Position numbers and translations under genes: made by a program | The notes under the pieces: generated by a model | The model's input: only the letters and a program-made list of their open reading frames with translations | The model's database searches: none | What the model was told of the DNA's origin: nothing | Shown: positions 14,620-24,905 of the stretch, in pieces | Layout of the letters: each line of letters begins with the position of its first letter | Numbering within the stretch: position 1 is the stretch's first letter | Origin: Dehalococcoidia bacterium | GTDB taxonomy: Bacteria; Chloroflexota; Dehalococcoidia; UBA6926 | DNA: 26,011 nt | Reading direction: 5' to 3' | NCBI GenBank assembly: GCA_012271225.1 | Contig: JAAXGS010000137.1 | Span: 1-26,011 of the forward strand

Positions 14620-14802
14620 TCCGCATCCCCCTCCTGAGCAGACGCTCCACACCTGTGTCGGTTGCATGATAGCGCTTTGGAGAGCGGCGCGCCCGCCCTC
14701 CCGCTCCGCCGCCGTGGAGCGAATCCGCTCGGACGCGGCACACGAGATATGGGGGGCGTCCGTCGAGAAAGAACTAGATAGACGGATGCTGCGCGCGGGC
14801 AC

Positions 14803-14832
14803 TTGACCCCTGTTCCCACTTGGCCACATACT
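14803..14832 (+). promoter_or_regulatory. Candidate promoter of dnaN in the divergent gap
   Basis: TTGACC (14803-14808) and CATACT (14827-14832) are spaced by 18 bases, giving a leader of about 45 bases to the dnaN ATG. The surrounding gap (14620-14885) separates divergent genes and contains no ORF that I trust. No clear DnaA boxes (TTATNCACA) are seen in it. Confidence 0.4.
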
Positions 14833-14885
14833 CGCACAACAGGGGGAAAGGTGGCCCTTCCGGGCCGTTCAGGAGACGTGTTTCA

Positions 14886-16034
14886 ATGAAGTTCTCGGTT
14901 TTGCAGGAGAATCTGGCGCGCGGACTGAACACCGTCATGCCGGCGGTGGCGACGCGGACGACGATGCCGATTACGACGCATGTGGTGCTGCAGACGGACG
15001 ATTCACGCCTGCGGCTGACCGCCACAAACCTTGAGATGTCCATCTCCTGCTGGATCAGCGCGAGCGTGGAATCACAGGGCGCAGTCGCCGTCCCGGCCCG
15101 TCTCTTTTCCGACTACGTGTCCTCTCTGCAGCGTGACCGCATCGATATGGACCTTGACGAGGCCACCCGCCAGTTGGAGGTGGTGTGCGGCCGGTTCACA
15201 ACGCGGATGAGCGGGCTGGATGCGGACGATTTCCCGCCAACGCCGGTTACGGATGACGGCGTGTCCGTGGACATTCCGCCGGACGTGCTGCGGGCCTGCA
15301 TTGACCGCGTGATCATCGCGGCGGCCGTGGAGGACTCCCGCCCGCAGTTGACAGGGATTCATACGTCCATTGAGGGCGACGCGATCACGCTGGCGGCGGC
15401 GGACGGCTTCCGCCTGGCCGTGCAGACCACCAAACTGCCGAACGAGGCGGCGGAGGAGAAGGTCGAGCTCCTCATCCCCGCGCGGTCAATGCGGGAGCTG
15501 AACCGGCTGTTGTCTGAGCAGGAGATGCCCGTGTCCGTCCGGGTCAATCAGGCCAAGACGCAGGTTCAATTCCACCTGAGCAACATCGTGCTGGGCTCCC
15601 AGCTCATCCAGGGCAACTTCCCGAACTACCGGCAGTTGATACCGGATTCCTCCACCACAAGCATGGCTGTGGAGAGTTCCGAGTTCCTGCGCGCGACCAA
15701 GACGGCCGCCGTGTTCGCGCGGGAGGGCAACGGCACCATTCGCCTGTACATGACGCCGGGTGAGAATGAAATGGCCGGCGCCGTGCGGCTGGAGGCGCGG
15801 TCAGATCAGATTGGCGATCATGTGGGATCGATCGATGCCAACATCGGCGGGGAGGAGGCGCATATCGCCTTCAACCACAAGTATCTGGAAGAGGTGCTGG
15901 GGGTTCTGAACTCCGGCGTGACGCTGGAGATCACCAGCCCCTCAAGCCCCGGGACCATCCGTCCGGCCAATTCAGACGCAGACGATACCACAAGCTACGT
16001 CCACGTCGTCATGCCCATGTACGTCCAGTGGTAG
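14886..16034 (+). CDS. dnaN: DNA polymerase III sliding clamp (beta subunit)
   Basis: The 382-residue product has the normal length of the bacterial sliding clamp, which tethers polymerase to DNA as a ring dimer with three similar domains per subunit. The N-terminus is MKFSVLQENLARGLNTVMPAV; LTATNLEMSIS (44-54), SGLDADDFPP (109-118), LTGIHTSIEGDAITLAAADGFRLA (155-178) and IQGNFPNYRQLIP (241-253) are all clamp signatures. The end, VHVVMPMYVQW, is the usual C-terminal strand. The frame is open to 14820, but ATG 14886 matches the conserved start and has AGGAG upstream. In many bacteria dnaN follows dnaA; here the neighbours are a divergent FAH gene and a convergent egtD, so it is a single-gene transcription unit. 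Confidence 0.97.
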   Translation: MKFSVLQENLARGLNTVMPAVATRTTMPITTHVVLQTDDSRLRLTATNLEMSISCWISASVESQGAVAVPARLFSDYVSSLQRDRIDMDLDEATRQLEVVCGRFTTRMSGLDADDFPPTPVTDDGVSVDIPPDVLRACIDRVIIAAAVEDSRPQLTGIHTSIEGDAITLAAADGFRLAVQTTKLPNEAAEEKVELLIPARSMRELNRLLSEQEMPVSVRVNQAKTQVQFHLSNIVLGSQLIQGNFPNYRQLIPDSSTTSMAVESSEFLRATKTAAVFAREGNGTIRLYMTPGENEMAGAVRLEARSDQIGDHVGSIDANIGGEEAHIAFNHKYLEEVLGVLNSGVTLEITSPSSPGTIRPANSDADDTTSYVHVVMPMYVQW

Positions 16035-16050
16035 GCGGCGCGGAGCCGCC
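16034..16050. terminator. Hairpin between convergent dnaN and egtD
   Basis: GGCGGC (16034-16039) and GCCGCC (16045-16050) are perfect arms around a 5-base loop, starting at the last base of the dnaN stop codon. It could serve both converging genes. No T run is present on either side. Confidence 0.3.
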
Positions 16051-16069
16051 GTCCGCCCCGCCTCGGCCG

Positions 16070-17098
16070 CTAGTCGCGGCGGGCCAGAGCCATGGCGAAC
16101 ATGCCGTCCGTGTCCGTTTGCCAGTCCACAAGCGGCAGGCCGGCCGCGGAGAGCATCTCTCCCACGCCCTCCCGCGTGAACTTGTAGGAACTCTCCGTCC
16201 AGATCGTCTCGTCGGGCGTGACCGTCACGGTCAGGCCGCCCAGCCGGGGAATATGAACCTCCTGCGGCGTCATCGGCCGCAGGTGCATCTCAATCCGGCT
16301 CCGTTCCCGATCATAAAAGGCCTCATGCGCATAGGCCGCCTGGTCAAAATCGCTTCCCAGATGACGGTTCAGGACGGCGAGGATATTGCGATTGAACGCC
16401 GCGGTCACGCCCGCGCTGTCATTGTAGGCGGCCTCAAGCGTCCCAGTGTCCTTGACGAGGTCGACGCCGAGGAGGAAGCAGTCGCCGCTGCGGAGGATTC
16501 CGCGCAGGTCCTGGAGCACGCGCGCCCGCTCATTCGGGTGCAGGTTGCCCAGCGTGCTGCCGAAGAACACGGCCAGGCGGCGCGCCCCCGGCGCGGGGAC
16601 GCGGGACAGATCGCGCTGAAAATCGCCGATGATCCCGTGCACGGCCAGGAATGCGTAGTCGCGCAGCAGGCCGCGCACGGCCCCGTCCATCGTCCGCGCG
16701 TCCACGTCAAACGGCAGGAAAAGCAGGCGCTGCGGCGCGGATGCTCCATTGCGCGCGTCCATCAGCCAGCGAATCTTGGCGCAGGTTCCCGCGCCCAGCT
16801 CCACCAGCTCCGCCGGCCGAATCTCCGCCATCCAGCGGGAGGCCATCGCCTTGACGATGCGCTCCTCCGTCCGGGTCAGGTAGTACTCCGGCAGGGTGGT
16901 GATCCTGTCGAAGAGCGCGGAGCCGTCCGCGTCATAGAAGTACTTGGGCGGCAGGGATTTGACCGGGCCGGTCAGCCCGGTCAGCGCATCGGCGGCCAGC
17001 GCGTCCTCGTAGGCAGCGCCGCCGTGGTGGACATCAAGTCGGTAGCGGCTCTCAGGCGGTGAGCCAGCGCCGCCCGCGCTCTCCTTCCGCGTCGTCAC
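16070..17098 (-). CDS. egtD: L-histidine N-alpha-methyltransferase EgtD
   Basis: EgtD trimethylates histidine to hercynine with SAM, the first step of ergothioneine synthesis. The frame shows all hallmarks: SLPPKYFYDADGSALFDRIT (48-67), LPEYYLTRTE, SAM site VELGAGTCAKIR (99-110), FFGSTLGNLHP (178-188, with the substrate Asn185), GVDLVKD, LEAAYNDSAGVTAAFNRN (221-238), RIEMHL and TIWTESSYKF (298-307), where Glu302/Ser304 correspond to the histidine-binding pair of mycobacterial EgtD. I use the GTG at 17098 (342 residues). An ATG at 17194 would overlap the preceding gene by 62 bases and add Arg-rich sequence, but no strong Shine-Dalgarno sequence decides between them. No egtB, egtC or egtE is in the window. 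The upstream neighbours are a phosphoribosyltransferase and a DinB protein. Confidence 0.93.
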   Translation of the reverse strand: MTTRKESAGGAGSPPESRYRLDVHHGGAAYEDALAADALTGLTGPVKSLPPKYFYDADGSALFDRITTLPEYYLTRTEERIVKAMASRWMAEIRPAELVELGAGTCAKIRWLMDARNGASAPQRLLFLPFDVDARTMDGAVRGLLRDYAFLAVHGIIGDFQRDLSRVPAPGARRLAVFFGSTLGNLHPNERARVLQDLRGILRSGDCFLLGVDLVKDTGTLEAAYNDSAGVTAAFNRNILAVLNRHLGSDFDQAAYAHEAFYDRERSRIEMHLRPMTPQEVHIPRLGGLTVTVTPDETIWTESSYKFTREGVGEMLSAAGLPLVDWQTDTDGMFAMALARRD

Positions 17099-17132
17099 GG
17101 ACTGACCGCGCGGCCCCGCGCCGTGACGCCCG

Positions 17133-17942
17133 TCACCGGAGCGCCTCGCTGCCCTCGGGCTCCAGAAAGTCGTTGATTGATCGGGCAAGCGCAATCACCT
17201 GATCCCCCCGCCCCGGGAACCAGGCGTGGATCCATTCCGGCCTCTCATGGAAGGCGAGGGAGCGTCCGTCCGTCCGTCTGATTCCCACGCGGGTGACCAG
17301 GCCGCTCGCGTTGATGAAGCTGACGTCCTCAAGGATTCGGCCCTCGGCCCGAAAGCCCGCCGATACGCGGCAGAGGCTCCGCAGGGGCTCGAGGCTCTCA
17401 TCAACGCAGCGCAGGCAGAACGCGCGCGCCCGGGGCAGCGCCCCGGGCGGCAGGGCGGTCAGCACGGCGCGCAGCGTGACGCCGGAGAAAACGGTGTCGT
17501 CAACAATGGCGAGCGACTCCGCCTCATCGAGGCCGACCAACTGTTCAGCCAACGGCGTGGCGGAGGTGCTGACGACCGTGTAGCCGCCGTTTCCGTCCTC
17601 CTGACGTGTGACGTCAATGCGATGAATGTGGGGAAACCACCCGGCCCGCTCATGCAGCTGCCGCGCGACGCGCTCTCCGGCGACGCCGATGCCGAGGGTC
17701 AGCGCATACGCGGGCACGGTCTCCGCGCCCAGCGATGCCACAAGAGCCTCAATCTGCTCATCCACGGTCAGAATGCGCACACGCTCGGGGTCATGCTCTG
17801 CGATGAGGCGGAACAACTCCGCCACCCGTTCCGCGACGATGGAATCCGTGCCGAATATCTCGCTGACTGCGTCGGAGATGTCATCGTGAATGTAGAACCG
17901 CGCCGGAGTGGGGGCGTGGTACGGTCCGGGTGAGTGCGCCAT
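17133..17942 (-). CDS. Orphan phosphoribosyltransferase-like protein
   Basis: The 269-residue protein has a clear PRPP-binding loop, LAIVDDTVFSGVTL (144-157), the hhhhDDxxxSGxT pattern of type I phosphoribosyltransferases. Before it is ALTLGIGVAGERVARQL (80-96), a plausible pyrophosphate loop region. The N-terminal 60 residues (ARFYIHDDISDAVSEIFG) and the C-terminal 80 (FINASGLVTRVGIRRTDGRS, HAWFPGRGDQ) do not match a purine, pyrimidine or competence PRTase that I recognise. It may transfer a ribose phosphate to an unknown base, or only bind nucleotides as some PRTase-fold regulators do. It ends 34 bases before egtD and starts 50 bases after the DinB gene, so it is likely part of their operon. 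Confidence 0.75.
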   Translation of the reverse strand: MAHSPGPYHAPTPARFYIHDDISDAVSEIFGTDSIVAERVAELFRLIAEHDPERVRILTVDEQIEALVASLGAETVPAYALTLGIGVAGERVARQLHERAGWFPHIHRIDVTRQEDGNGGYTVVSTSATPLAEQLVGLDEAESLAIVDDTVFSGVTLRAVLTALPPGALPRARAFCLRCVDESLEPLRSLCRVSAGFRAEGRILEDVSFINASGLVTRVGIRRTDGRSLAFHERPEWIHAWFPGRGDQVIALARSINDFLEPEGSEALR

Positions 17943-17992
17943 GGGATTGCGCGCCGATGGCCCGGCGGGCGCGCGCCGCGCCGCCGCCGCGG

Positions 17993-18511
17993 CTACAGGG
18001 CGAATGGCATCCCCTGCAGGCCCTTGATGTAGCGAATCTCCCCCAGGTGATAGTAGGTGTGCCCGATGACGAATGTCTGCAGGCGGCGGGCGAGAGTGCG
18101 ATCCGGCCGCTCCGGATCCATTGCGCGGTCAAGGTCGTCATCCGTCACGCCGTCAAAGGCGGCGGGGATCGTGGACCCTATCTCCGTGACGTAGGCGCGC
18201 AGCAGGTCAAGCGGTGGTCTGAATCCGGCGACCTGCTCCGCGGTGAAGCCGGTGCCCTGGCTGTCGTCCGGCACGTCAAAGCGGTCATGGAATCCACCGG
18301 AGACCCAGACGGCCGGGCGCGGCTCTACGGGGATGATGCTGTGCGCGGCCTCATCAAGGGCGCGCGTGATGTGCCATGTGATGAACGCGATGGTCGTCGC
18401 GCCGGGGATGGGCGCGTAATAGATGTGCTCGTCCGTCAGCGGCTCCAGTTCCCGCAGCAGGCTGCTCTGAATCTCCCGCATCTCCCGCTCCAGCACCTGA
18501 ACGCCGTTCAT
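17993..18511 (-). CDS. DinB-family metal-binding protein
   Basis: The 172-residue protein is a four-helix DinB/YfiT-type fold. The three metal-ligand histidines are His47 (ITWHITRALDE), His151 and His155 (IGHTYYHLGEIRYIKGLQGM). DinB-fold enzymes often use a metal-activated thiol such as mycothiol, bacillithiol or glutathione to handle electrophiles, and the ergothioneine enzyme EgtB contains a DinB-like domain. This protein lacks the FGE-sulfatase domain that EgtB needs, so it is not EgtB. The ATG overlaps the dnaJ stop as ATGA (18508-18511), a sign of translational coupling. Its function here is unknown; association with egtD two genes downstream is suggestive only. Confidence 0.88.
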   Translation of the reverse strand: MNGVQVLEREMREIQSSLLRELEPLTDEHIYYAPIPGATTIAFITWHITRALDEAAHSIIPVEPRPAVWVSGGFHDRFDVPDDSQGTGFTAEQVAGFRPPLDLLRAYVTEIGSTIPAAFDGVTDDDLDRAMDPERPDRTLARRLQTFVIGHTYYHLGEIRYIKGLQGMPFAL

Positions 18512-19674
18512 GCTCCCCCCCTTGGACTGAAAGTGTCCTTGATCCAGTCCATAAAGCCCTTGCCGTCCCGATTATCGCCGTCCGCCCCGTGCTCCGGCGC
18601 GGCCGGCAGCGTTGTGGCCAATTCCTCAAGCAGTGTTCGTTGCTCATCCGTCAGGCGGTCAGGCACGTGGATGGAGGCAACAATGAACAGATCGCCCCGG
18701 GAACGCTGATCCTTGGGATCGGCCACGCCACGCCCCTTCAGCCGGAAGGACTGGCCGGACTGGACGCCGGAGGGGACGGTGAACGGCTCATCACCCTCCA
18801 GCGTGGGGATCAGGATGTCAGCGCCAAGCGCGGCCTGGGCGATGTTGACGGAGACACGGTGAAAGAGGTTCCGCCCCTCGCGCTCAAACACGGAGCTGGG
18901 CGCGACGTCAAGCTCAATGTACAAATCGCCGGGCGCGCCGCCGTGCATCCCGGCCTCGCCCTCTCCGCCCAGGCGGATGCGGTTGCCGGAATCGACGCCC
19001 GCGGGAACGGTGACGCGCACGGAGATCTGCCGCTTAATCCGGCCCGCGCCGCCGCACTCCGCGCACGGCCTGGTGATGATCCTGCCCTCACCGTGGCAGC
19101 GGCTGCACGGGCTGACGTTCACGTATTGGCCAAAGAGGCTCTGCTGGCTGCGGCGGATTTCACCGGAGCCCTTGCACAGCGGGCAGGTCTCCGCCGCCGT
19201 CCCGGGTTCCGATCCCGCGCCGCGGCACGTGTCACACAACTCATTGCGGCCAATGCGCACATCCTTCTCCGTGCCGCGCACGGCGTCCTCAAAGGGCAGC
19301 CGCATTCTGAGCGCCAGGTCATCGCCGCGCTGTGGGCCGCCGCGGCGGGACTGCCGTCCGCGCGCGCCCCCAAAGAACGCGTCGAAAATATCGCCAAACC
19401 CGCTGAATCCGGAGAACGGGTCCGCCCCGCCAAACGGGTCCGACCCGGCAAGGCCGGCGTGTCCGAAACGGTCATAGGCCGCGCGCTTGCGCTCATCGCG
19501 CAGCACCTCATAGGCCTCATTGATCTCCTTGAAACGCCGTTCCGCGTCAGAGGAACGGCTGCGATCCGGGTGATGCTCAAAGGCGAGACGCCGAAAGGCG
19601 CGCTTCACATCCTCCGGCGACGCCTCACGCGGAAGCCCGAGGATATCGTAGTAGTCCTTCTTGTTGGTTGTCAT
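18508..19674 (-). CDS. dnaJ: Chaperone protein DnaJ (type I Hsp40)
   Basis: From the ATG at 19674 the product has 388 residues. The J domain (6-71) starts DYYDILGLPREAS and has the HPD motif (35-37) that stimulates DnaK ATPase. A Gly/Phe-rich segment follows (78-103). The zinc region has four CxxCxGxG repeats: CDTCRGAG (147-154), CPLCKGSG (164-171), CSRCHGEG (190-197) and CAECGGAG (204-211). The two substrate-binding beta-sandwich domains end with GDLFIVASIHVPDRLTDEQ. A further in-frame ATG at 19701 is less likely. Neither grpE nor dnaK is adjacent. No CIRCE element (TTAGCACTC-N9-GAGTGCTAA) is seen upstream, so HrcA control is not apparent. The stop overlaps the DinB gene start. Confidence 0.97.
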   Translation of the reverse strand: MTTNKKDYYDILGLPREASPEDVKRAFRRLAFEHHPDRSRSSDAERRFKEINEAYEVLRDERKRAAYDRFGHAGLAGSDPFGGADPFSGFSGFGDIFDAFFGGARGRQSRRGGPQRGDDLALRMRLPFEDAVRGTEKDVRIGRNELCDTCRGAGSEPGTAAETCPLCKGSGEIRRSQQSLFGQYVNVSPCSRCHGEGRIITRPCAECGGAGRIKRQISVRVTVPAGVDSGNRIRLGGEGEAGMHGGAPGDLYIELDVAPSSVFEREGRNLFHRVSVNIAQAALGADILIPTLEGDEPFTVPSGVQSGQSFRLKGRGVADPKDQRSRGDLFIVASIHVPDRLTDEQRTLLEELATTLPAAPEHGADGDNRDGKGFMDWIKDTFSPRGGA

Positions 19675-19754
19675 AACGGTCTGTGGTTCTTCCGGACGCA
19701 ATGAAACCGGGGCCGCGTGTCACCCGGCGGCGAACTGCGCGGCCGTATTTCCAG

Positions 19755-19760
19755 TGTATA
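19755..19760 (-). promoter_or_regulatory. Candidate extended -10 of dnaJ
   Basis: The minus strand reads TGGTATACA, a TGn extended -10 with TATACA at 19760-19755, about 80 bases before the ATG at 19674. The 183-base gap upstream of dnaJ holds no ORF; this is its most AT-rich part. Confidence 0.35.
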
Positions 19761-19786
19761 CCACCGCGCGGGAGCGGCGGGCCGCC

Positions 19787-19808
19787 AAAGCCCCTCGCGC
19801 AGCGGGGC
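19787..19808 (-). terminator. Weak terminator-like hairpin after the small hypothetical gene
   Basis: On the minus strand GCCCC (19808-19804) pairs with GGGGC (19794-19790) around a 9-base loop, followed by TTT (19789-19787). It lies 50 bases after the stop of the 79-residue gene and before the dnaJ promoter candidate, where a transcript end is expected. The stem is short. Confidence 0.3.
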
Positions 19809-19857
19809 GGTCTGACCGGACTGGGCGCGGTCGATGCGCGAAGGCGGGCGGCCGTGG

Positions 19858-20097
19858 CTACAGCCCCTTGCGCCACTCATCGAAGGCGGCGAGGTCCTCC
19901 GGCTCCGTGTGGCGGATCAGGGACATCAGGCGATTCATGGCCGTCACAAGGTCATGGGCGTGATTGTCCGCCGCGTCTCCGTTTGCGCGCGGCGGGCGGT
20001 CACTCCCGGCGCGGAGGGCATTGACGCGCAACTGCGCCGCCTTCAGCGCGCTGAGCTGCGGCGAGTCCGCGCCGCGCTCCTGCTCCGGGCCTGTCAT
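19858..20097 (-). CDS. Small hypothetical protein
   Basis: From the ATG at 20097 this is a 79-residue protein starting MTGPEQERGADSPQLSALKA. A charged, Ala/Arg-rich first half leads to a predicted helix with HDLVTAMNRLMSLIRHTEPEDLAAFDEWRKGL at the end (given here only to position it; its key parts are the amphipathic MNRLMSLI and DEWRKG). I recognise no family. It follows the MBL hydrolase gene after 16 bases on the same strand, which supports it being real. The longer frame to 20205 would overlap that gene. It could be a small accessory protein or a spurious frame. Confidence 0.5.
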   Translation of the reverse strand: MTGPEQERGADSPQLSALKAAQLRVNALRAGSDRPPRANGDAADNHAHDLVTAMNRLMSLIRHTEPEDLAAFDEWRKGL

Positions 20098-20113
20098 CGC
20101 AGCCGCTCGCTGC

Positions 20114-20773
20114 TCAATCCTGCCGGAATTGCGAGAGATCGATCCGCGTTCCCTCACCGACAAACGGGTTGTGGCGGCGCTCATCGATGATGGTGGAGAG
20201 TTCATTGTGCCCCGGCAGGACGCGCGTCTCCGGCGGAAGCGGGAAGAGGCGGGTCTTGATGGACGTGATCAGGTCCGGCAGGGAGCCGCCGGGGAAATCG
20301 GACCGCCCAATGGAGCCCTGAAACAGCGTATCGCCCGTCAGCACGGCGTCCTCATACACAAAACAACTGCTGCCGGGGGTGTGCCCCGGCGTGTGGATGA
20401 CGCGGATGGCGGTCGATCCCAACGGCAGTTCCTGCTCATGCTCCAGATAGGCGTCCGCCATGGGCGAGGGGTAGGCGGGCTTGCCCAGCCAGCCGTCCCC
20501 TCGCGCCAGAGCCTCCAGCATCGCCTCATCCGGCTCGCCGATCATCAGATCCGCGTTGGTTATCCGCGTTGCCATGCCGTTGTCAAATGTGTGGTCTGAG
20601 TGGCCGTGGGTGTTCAGCACGTAGCGCGGCCGCAGCCCCCGCCCCCGCGCCCACTCCAGCACGCCCTCCGATCCCTTGCCGGGATCAACGATGGCGGCCT
20701 CGCCGGATGCCTCGTCATAGACGACGTAGGTGTTGTTGCCCATGGGCCCAACGCTGAATCTCTCGATCGGCAT
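20114..20773 (-). CDS. MBL-fold metallo-hydrolase, glyoxalase II-like
   Basis: The 219-residue protein has the full metallo-beta-lactamase hydrolase set: NTHGHSDH (54-61, HxHxDH), HTPGHTPG (127-134, His131), the bridging Asp148 in LTGDTLF, and His189 in VLPGHN. QGSIGRSDFPGG (152-163) is usual in the small GloB-like group that cleaves thioesters such as hydroxyacylglutathione or related thiols. The start at 20773 matches the family (MPIERFSVGPMGNNTYVVYD) and has GGAGGGGGG upstream; the frame extending to 20827 is not needed. The thiol substrate is unknown: glutathione need not exist in this organism. It is followed closely by the small hypothetical gene. Confidence 0.92.
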   Translation of the reverse strand: MPIERFSVGPMGNNTYVVYDEASGEAAIVDPGKGSEGVLEWARGRGLRPRYVLNTHGHSDHTFDNGMATRITNADLMIGEPDEAMLEALARGDGWLGKPAYPSPMADAYLEHEQELPLGSTAIRVIHTPGHTPGSSCFVYEDAVLTGDTLFQGSIGRSDFPGGSLPDLITSIKTRLFPLPPETRVLPGHNELSTIIDERRHNPFVGEGTRIDLSQFRQD

Positions 20774-20872
20774 GTCTGTCCCCCCTCCGTTCTCCGGAAT
20801 AGTATGACGCGGTTTCTCCTCACGCATGGCCGCGCGGGGCCCGAAAGCCTGATGAGGGCCGCAGGCGCCGGA

Positions 20873-21172
20873 CTAGTTGACGTGGATCACCTCAACGGAG
20901 TGGGGCAGAAGCTCCGCGTCCGGACGCGAGGCGTAGATGTAGTCCGCCACGCTGTCAATGGCGCGGCGGCACTGCGCCTCTCCCGCGCCGACGCATGAGA
21001 CGCCAAGCAGGGCGCTGCGCTGCGCGTCATGGTCTCCCAGTTCCGCGATGGACACGTTATAGCGCCGTTTGACGCGCTCAATAACGCTGCGGACAACCTG
21101 CCGCTTGTCCTTGAGCGAGGAGGACTCAGGCAGGCGCAACTCAAGGATGCTGTAGCCGATGACGATGGCCAT
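20873..21172 (-). CDS. DUF503 (YlxP-like) protein
   Basis: The 99-residue protein matches DUF503: a start with VIGYSILELRLPESSSLKDKRQVVRSVIERVKRRYNVSIAEL (key parts SLKDKR at about 19-24 and the NVSIAE strand at 39-44), then DHDAQRSALLGVSCV. The family has a ferredoxin-like fold; in Firmicutes its member YlxP is encoded in the nusA-infB operon and is thought to be linked to ribosome maturation. Here it lies 41 bases after the gyrB stop, outside that operon. The ATG at 21172 has no obvious Shine-Dalgarno sequence, so it may depend on coupling to gyrB or another start. Confidence 0.88.
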   Translation of the reverse strand: MAIVIGYSILELRLPESSSLKDKRQVVRSVIERVKRRYNVSIAELGDHDAQRSALLGVSCVGAGEAQCRRAIDSVADYIYASRPDAELLPHSVEVIHVN

Positions 21173-21213
21173 GGACGCATACGCGGCGGCGGCGCAGGGC
21201 TTGGATGCCCAGG

Positions 21214-23874
<2,661 letters not shown>

Positions 23875-24088
23875 CAGTTATCCACCTCCGTGCGCCACGG
23901 ATCGCCGGAGCGCGCACCGCGTTGGGCGCGATCTCCGGCCAACCGTCCAACGCCGGCCGATGCCTGCTATCCCCGCCGCTCTCCGCGCCCTGCGCATGGC
24001 CGTTCCGTCAAGCCTTCGGGTTGCCTGACCGGGCGCTGATTCCTGCATGAATACACTCATAATGCTATCAGAAATTCAAACGGAGTTC

Positions 24089-24116
24089 AAAAAATCGGGG
24101 TGGTTTTCGGTCACCC
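24089..24116 (-). terminator. Intrinsic terminator candidate of the L25 transcript
   Basis: On the minus strand CACCC/GGGTG arms (24112-24116 and 24098-24102) enclose a 9-base loop and are followed after two bases by six T (24094-24089). The stem is only 5 base pairs, but the T tract is the best in the window. It lies about 75 bases after the L25 stop and ahead of gyrB. Confidence 0.5.
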
Positions 24117-24158
24117 TGACGGACAGGGCGGCGGAGCGGCGCGTCTGACATAAGTGGG

Positions 24159-24178
24159 CCGGCGGACAGGCCCGCCGG
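24159..24178 (-). terminator. GC-rich hairpin just after the L25 gene
   Basis: CCGGCGG (24159-24165) and CCGCCGG (24172-24178) are perfect 7-base arms with a 6-base loop, 12 bases after the stop codon of the L25 gene. No T run follows; it may protect the mRNA end or act with the T-tract hairpin further on. Confidence 0.35.
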
Positions 24179-24189
24179 GGCGGCGCGAA

Positions 24190-24858
24190 TCAATCGGCGT
24201 CGCCGGAGGCGGCCGCCGGGGTTTCGCCCTCGGCCGGGGCCTCGCCCTCGCCCTCCGCAGCCTCCTCTTCCTCGGCGGCGGCCGCAGACACGCGGGAGTG
24301 CGTTGCCCGGACGATGATCGTTTCCCCGTCCGTGAGGACACGCACGCCCTCCGGCACCGTGATCTCCCCAACGTGAATGGCCGTTTCCAGCTCGACCAGC
24401 GTTTCGATATCGACCTCGATGGCCGCCGGAATGTCCGCGGGCAGGCACTCAATGGTGAGTTCATGCGTCAGGTGGGTGACGACCGCCCCGGGCAGGCGGG
24501 CGGCCGGCGCGTCGCCGATCAGGTGCACCGGCACGGTGGTCTGCACCGGGCGATTCATCTCAACCCGATAGAAATCGGCGTGCATGATCGCGCGGGTCAC
24601 GGGGTGGCGCTGCAGCCCGCGCAGCAGGGTGTGGTGGGTCTCCCCGGCGATGGTCAGTTCCACAAGGGAGCCGCGGCCGCCGTCCGTGACGAGCTTCTCC
24701 AGCGCCCGGGTCTGCGCCTGAAAGCTGACGGAGTCCGCGCCGCGCCCATAGAGGTTGGCGGGTGTCATCCCCGTGCGGCGCAGCGCGCGGACGCGCCGCC
24801 CAAATGCCTCTCTATGCTCGCCGTAGAGCGTGAGTGTGGCGCCGTCCCTGCTGGTCAT
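24190..24858 (-). CDS. rplY: 50S ribosomal protein L25 (Ctc/TL5 type)
   Basis: From the ATG at 24858 the product has 222 residues, the long TL5/Ctc form of the 5S rRNA-binding protein L25. The N-terminal domain starts GATLTLYGEHREAFGRRVRALRRTG (6-30) and has PANLYGRG, then TLLRGLQRHPVTRAIMHADFYRV (77-99), a hallmark of the family. The C-terminal beta domain has VHLIGDAPAARLPGAVV, IECLPADIPAAIEVDI and DGETIIVRATHS. It ends in an Ala/Glu-rich acidic tail (about 193-222). GAGG lies 6 bases before this ATG; the longer frame to 24951 would run through a leader hairpin and promoter and is unlikely. A well-formed promoter and leader hairpin lie upstream. Confidence 0.95.
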   Translation of the reverse strand: MTSRDGATLTLYGEHREAFGRRVRALRRTGMTPANLYGRGADSVSFQAQTRALEKLVTDGGRGSLVELTIAGETHHTLLRGLQRHPVTRAIMHADFYRVEMNRPVQTTVPVHLIGDAPAARLPGAVVTHLTHELTIECLPADIPAAIEVDIETLVELETAIHVGEITVPEGVRVLTDGETIIVRATHSRVSAAAAEEEEAAEGEGEAPAEGETPAAASGDAD

Positions 24859-24905
24859 TTGTCCTCGGCCCGTGTCCTGTCTGACGATGTCCGATTGAGA
24901 ACGGG

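Larger units (their letters stand above)
23875..24189 (-). other. Intergenic region between gyrB and the L25 gene
   Basis: This 315-base gap holds no trustworthy ORF. Next to the L25 gene is a GC-rich hairpin (24159-24178), then a terminator-like hairpin with a T tract (24089-24116). Beyond it is an AT-rich stretch (about 24044-24090) that is the best place for the gyrB promoter: on the minus strand TTGAAC (24090-24085) is followed after 17 bases by TAGCAT, and an alternative TTGAAT pairs with TGTATT. Neither pair is strong. The remaining 150 bases before gyrB are GC-rich leader with nothing that I can name. Confidence 0.5.

Noticed and set aside
16028..17062. Long plus-strand open frame (344 codons) opposite egtD
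   Set aside because: Its translation is Arg/Gln/His/Val-rich without any motif, while the opposite strand has complete EgtD motifs. Long antisense frames are common in GC-rich coding DNA.
17993..18511. DinB gene as egtB
   Set aside because: EgtB needs a C-terminal FGE-sulfatase domain after the DinB-like part; this protein ends at 172 residues with none.
18589..19704. Long plus-strand open frame (371 codons) opposite dnaJ
   Set aside because: Low-complexity Ala/Arg/Gly composition and no family match; dnaJ on the other strand is certain.
23878..23886. TTATCCACC resembling a DnaA box upstream of gyrB
   Set aside because: One mismatch to TTATNCACA, only one copy, and it coincides with the gyrB ribosome binding site on the other strand (GGAGGTGGATAA). 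A single site does not indicate an origin.
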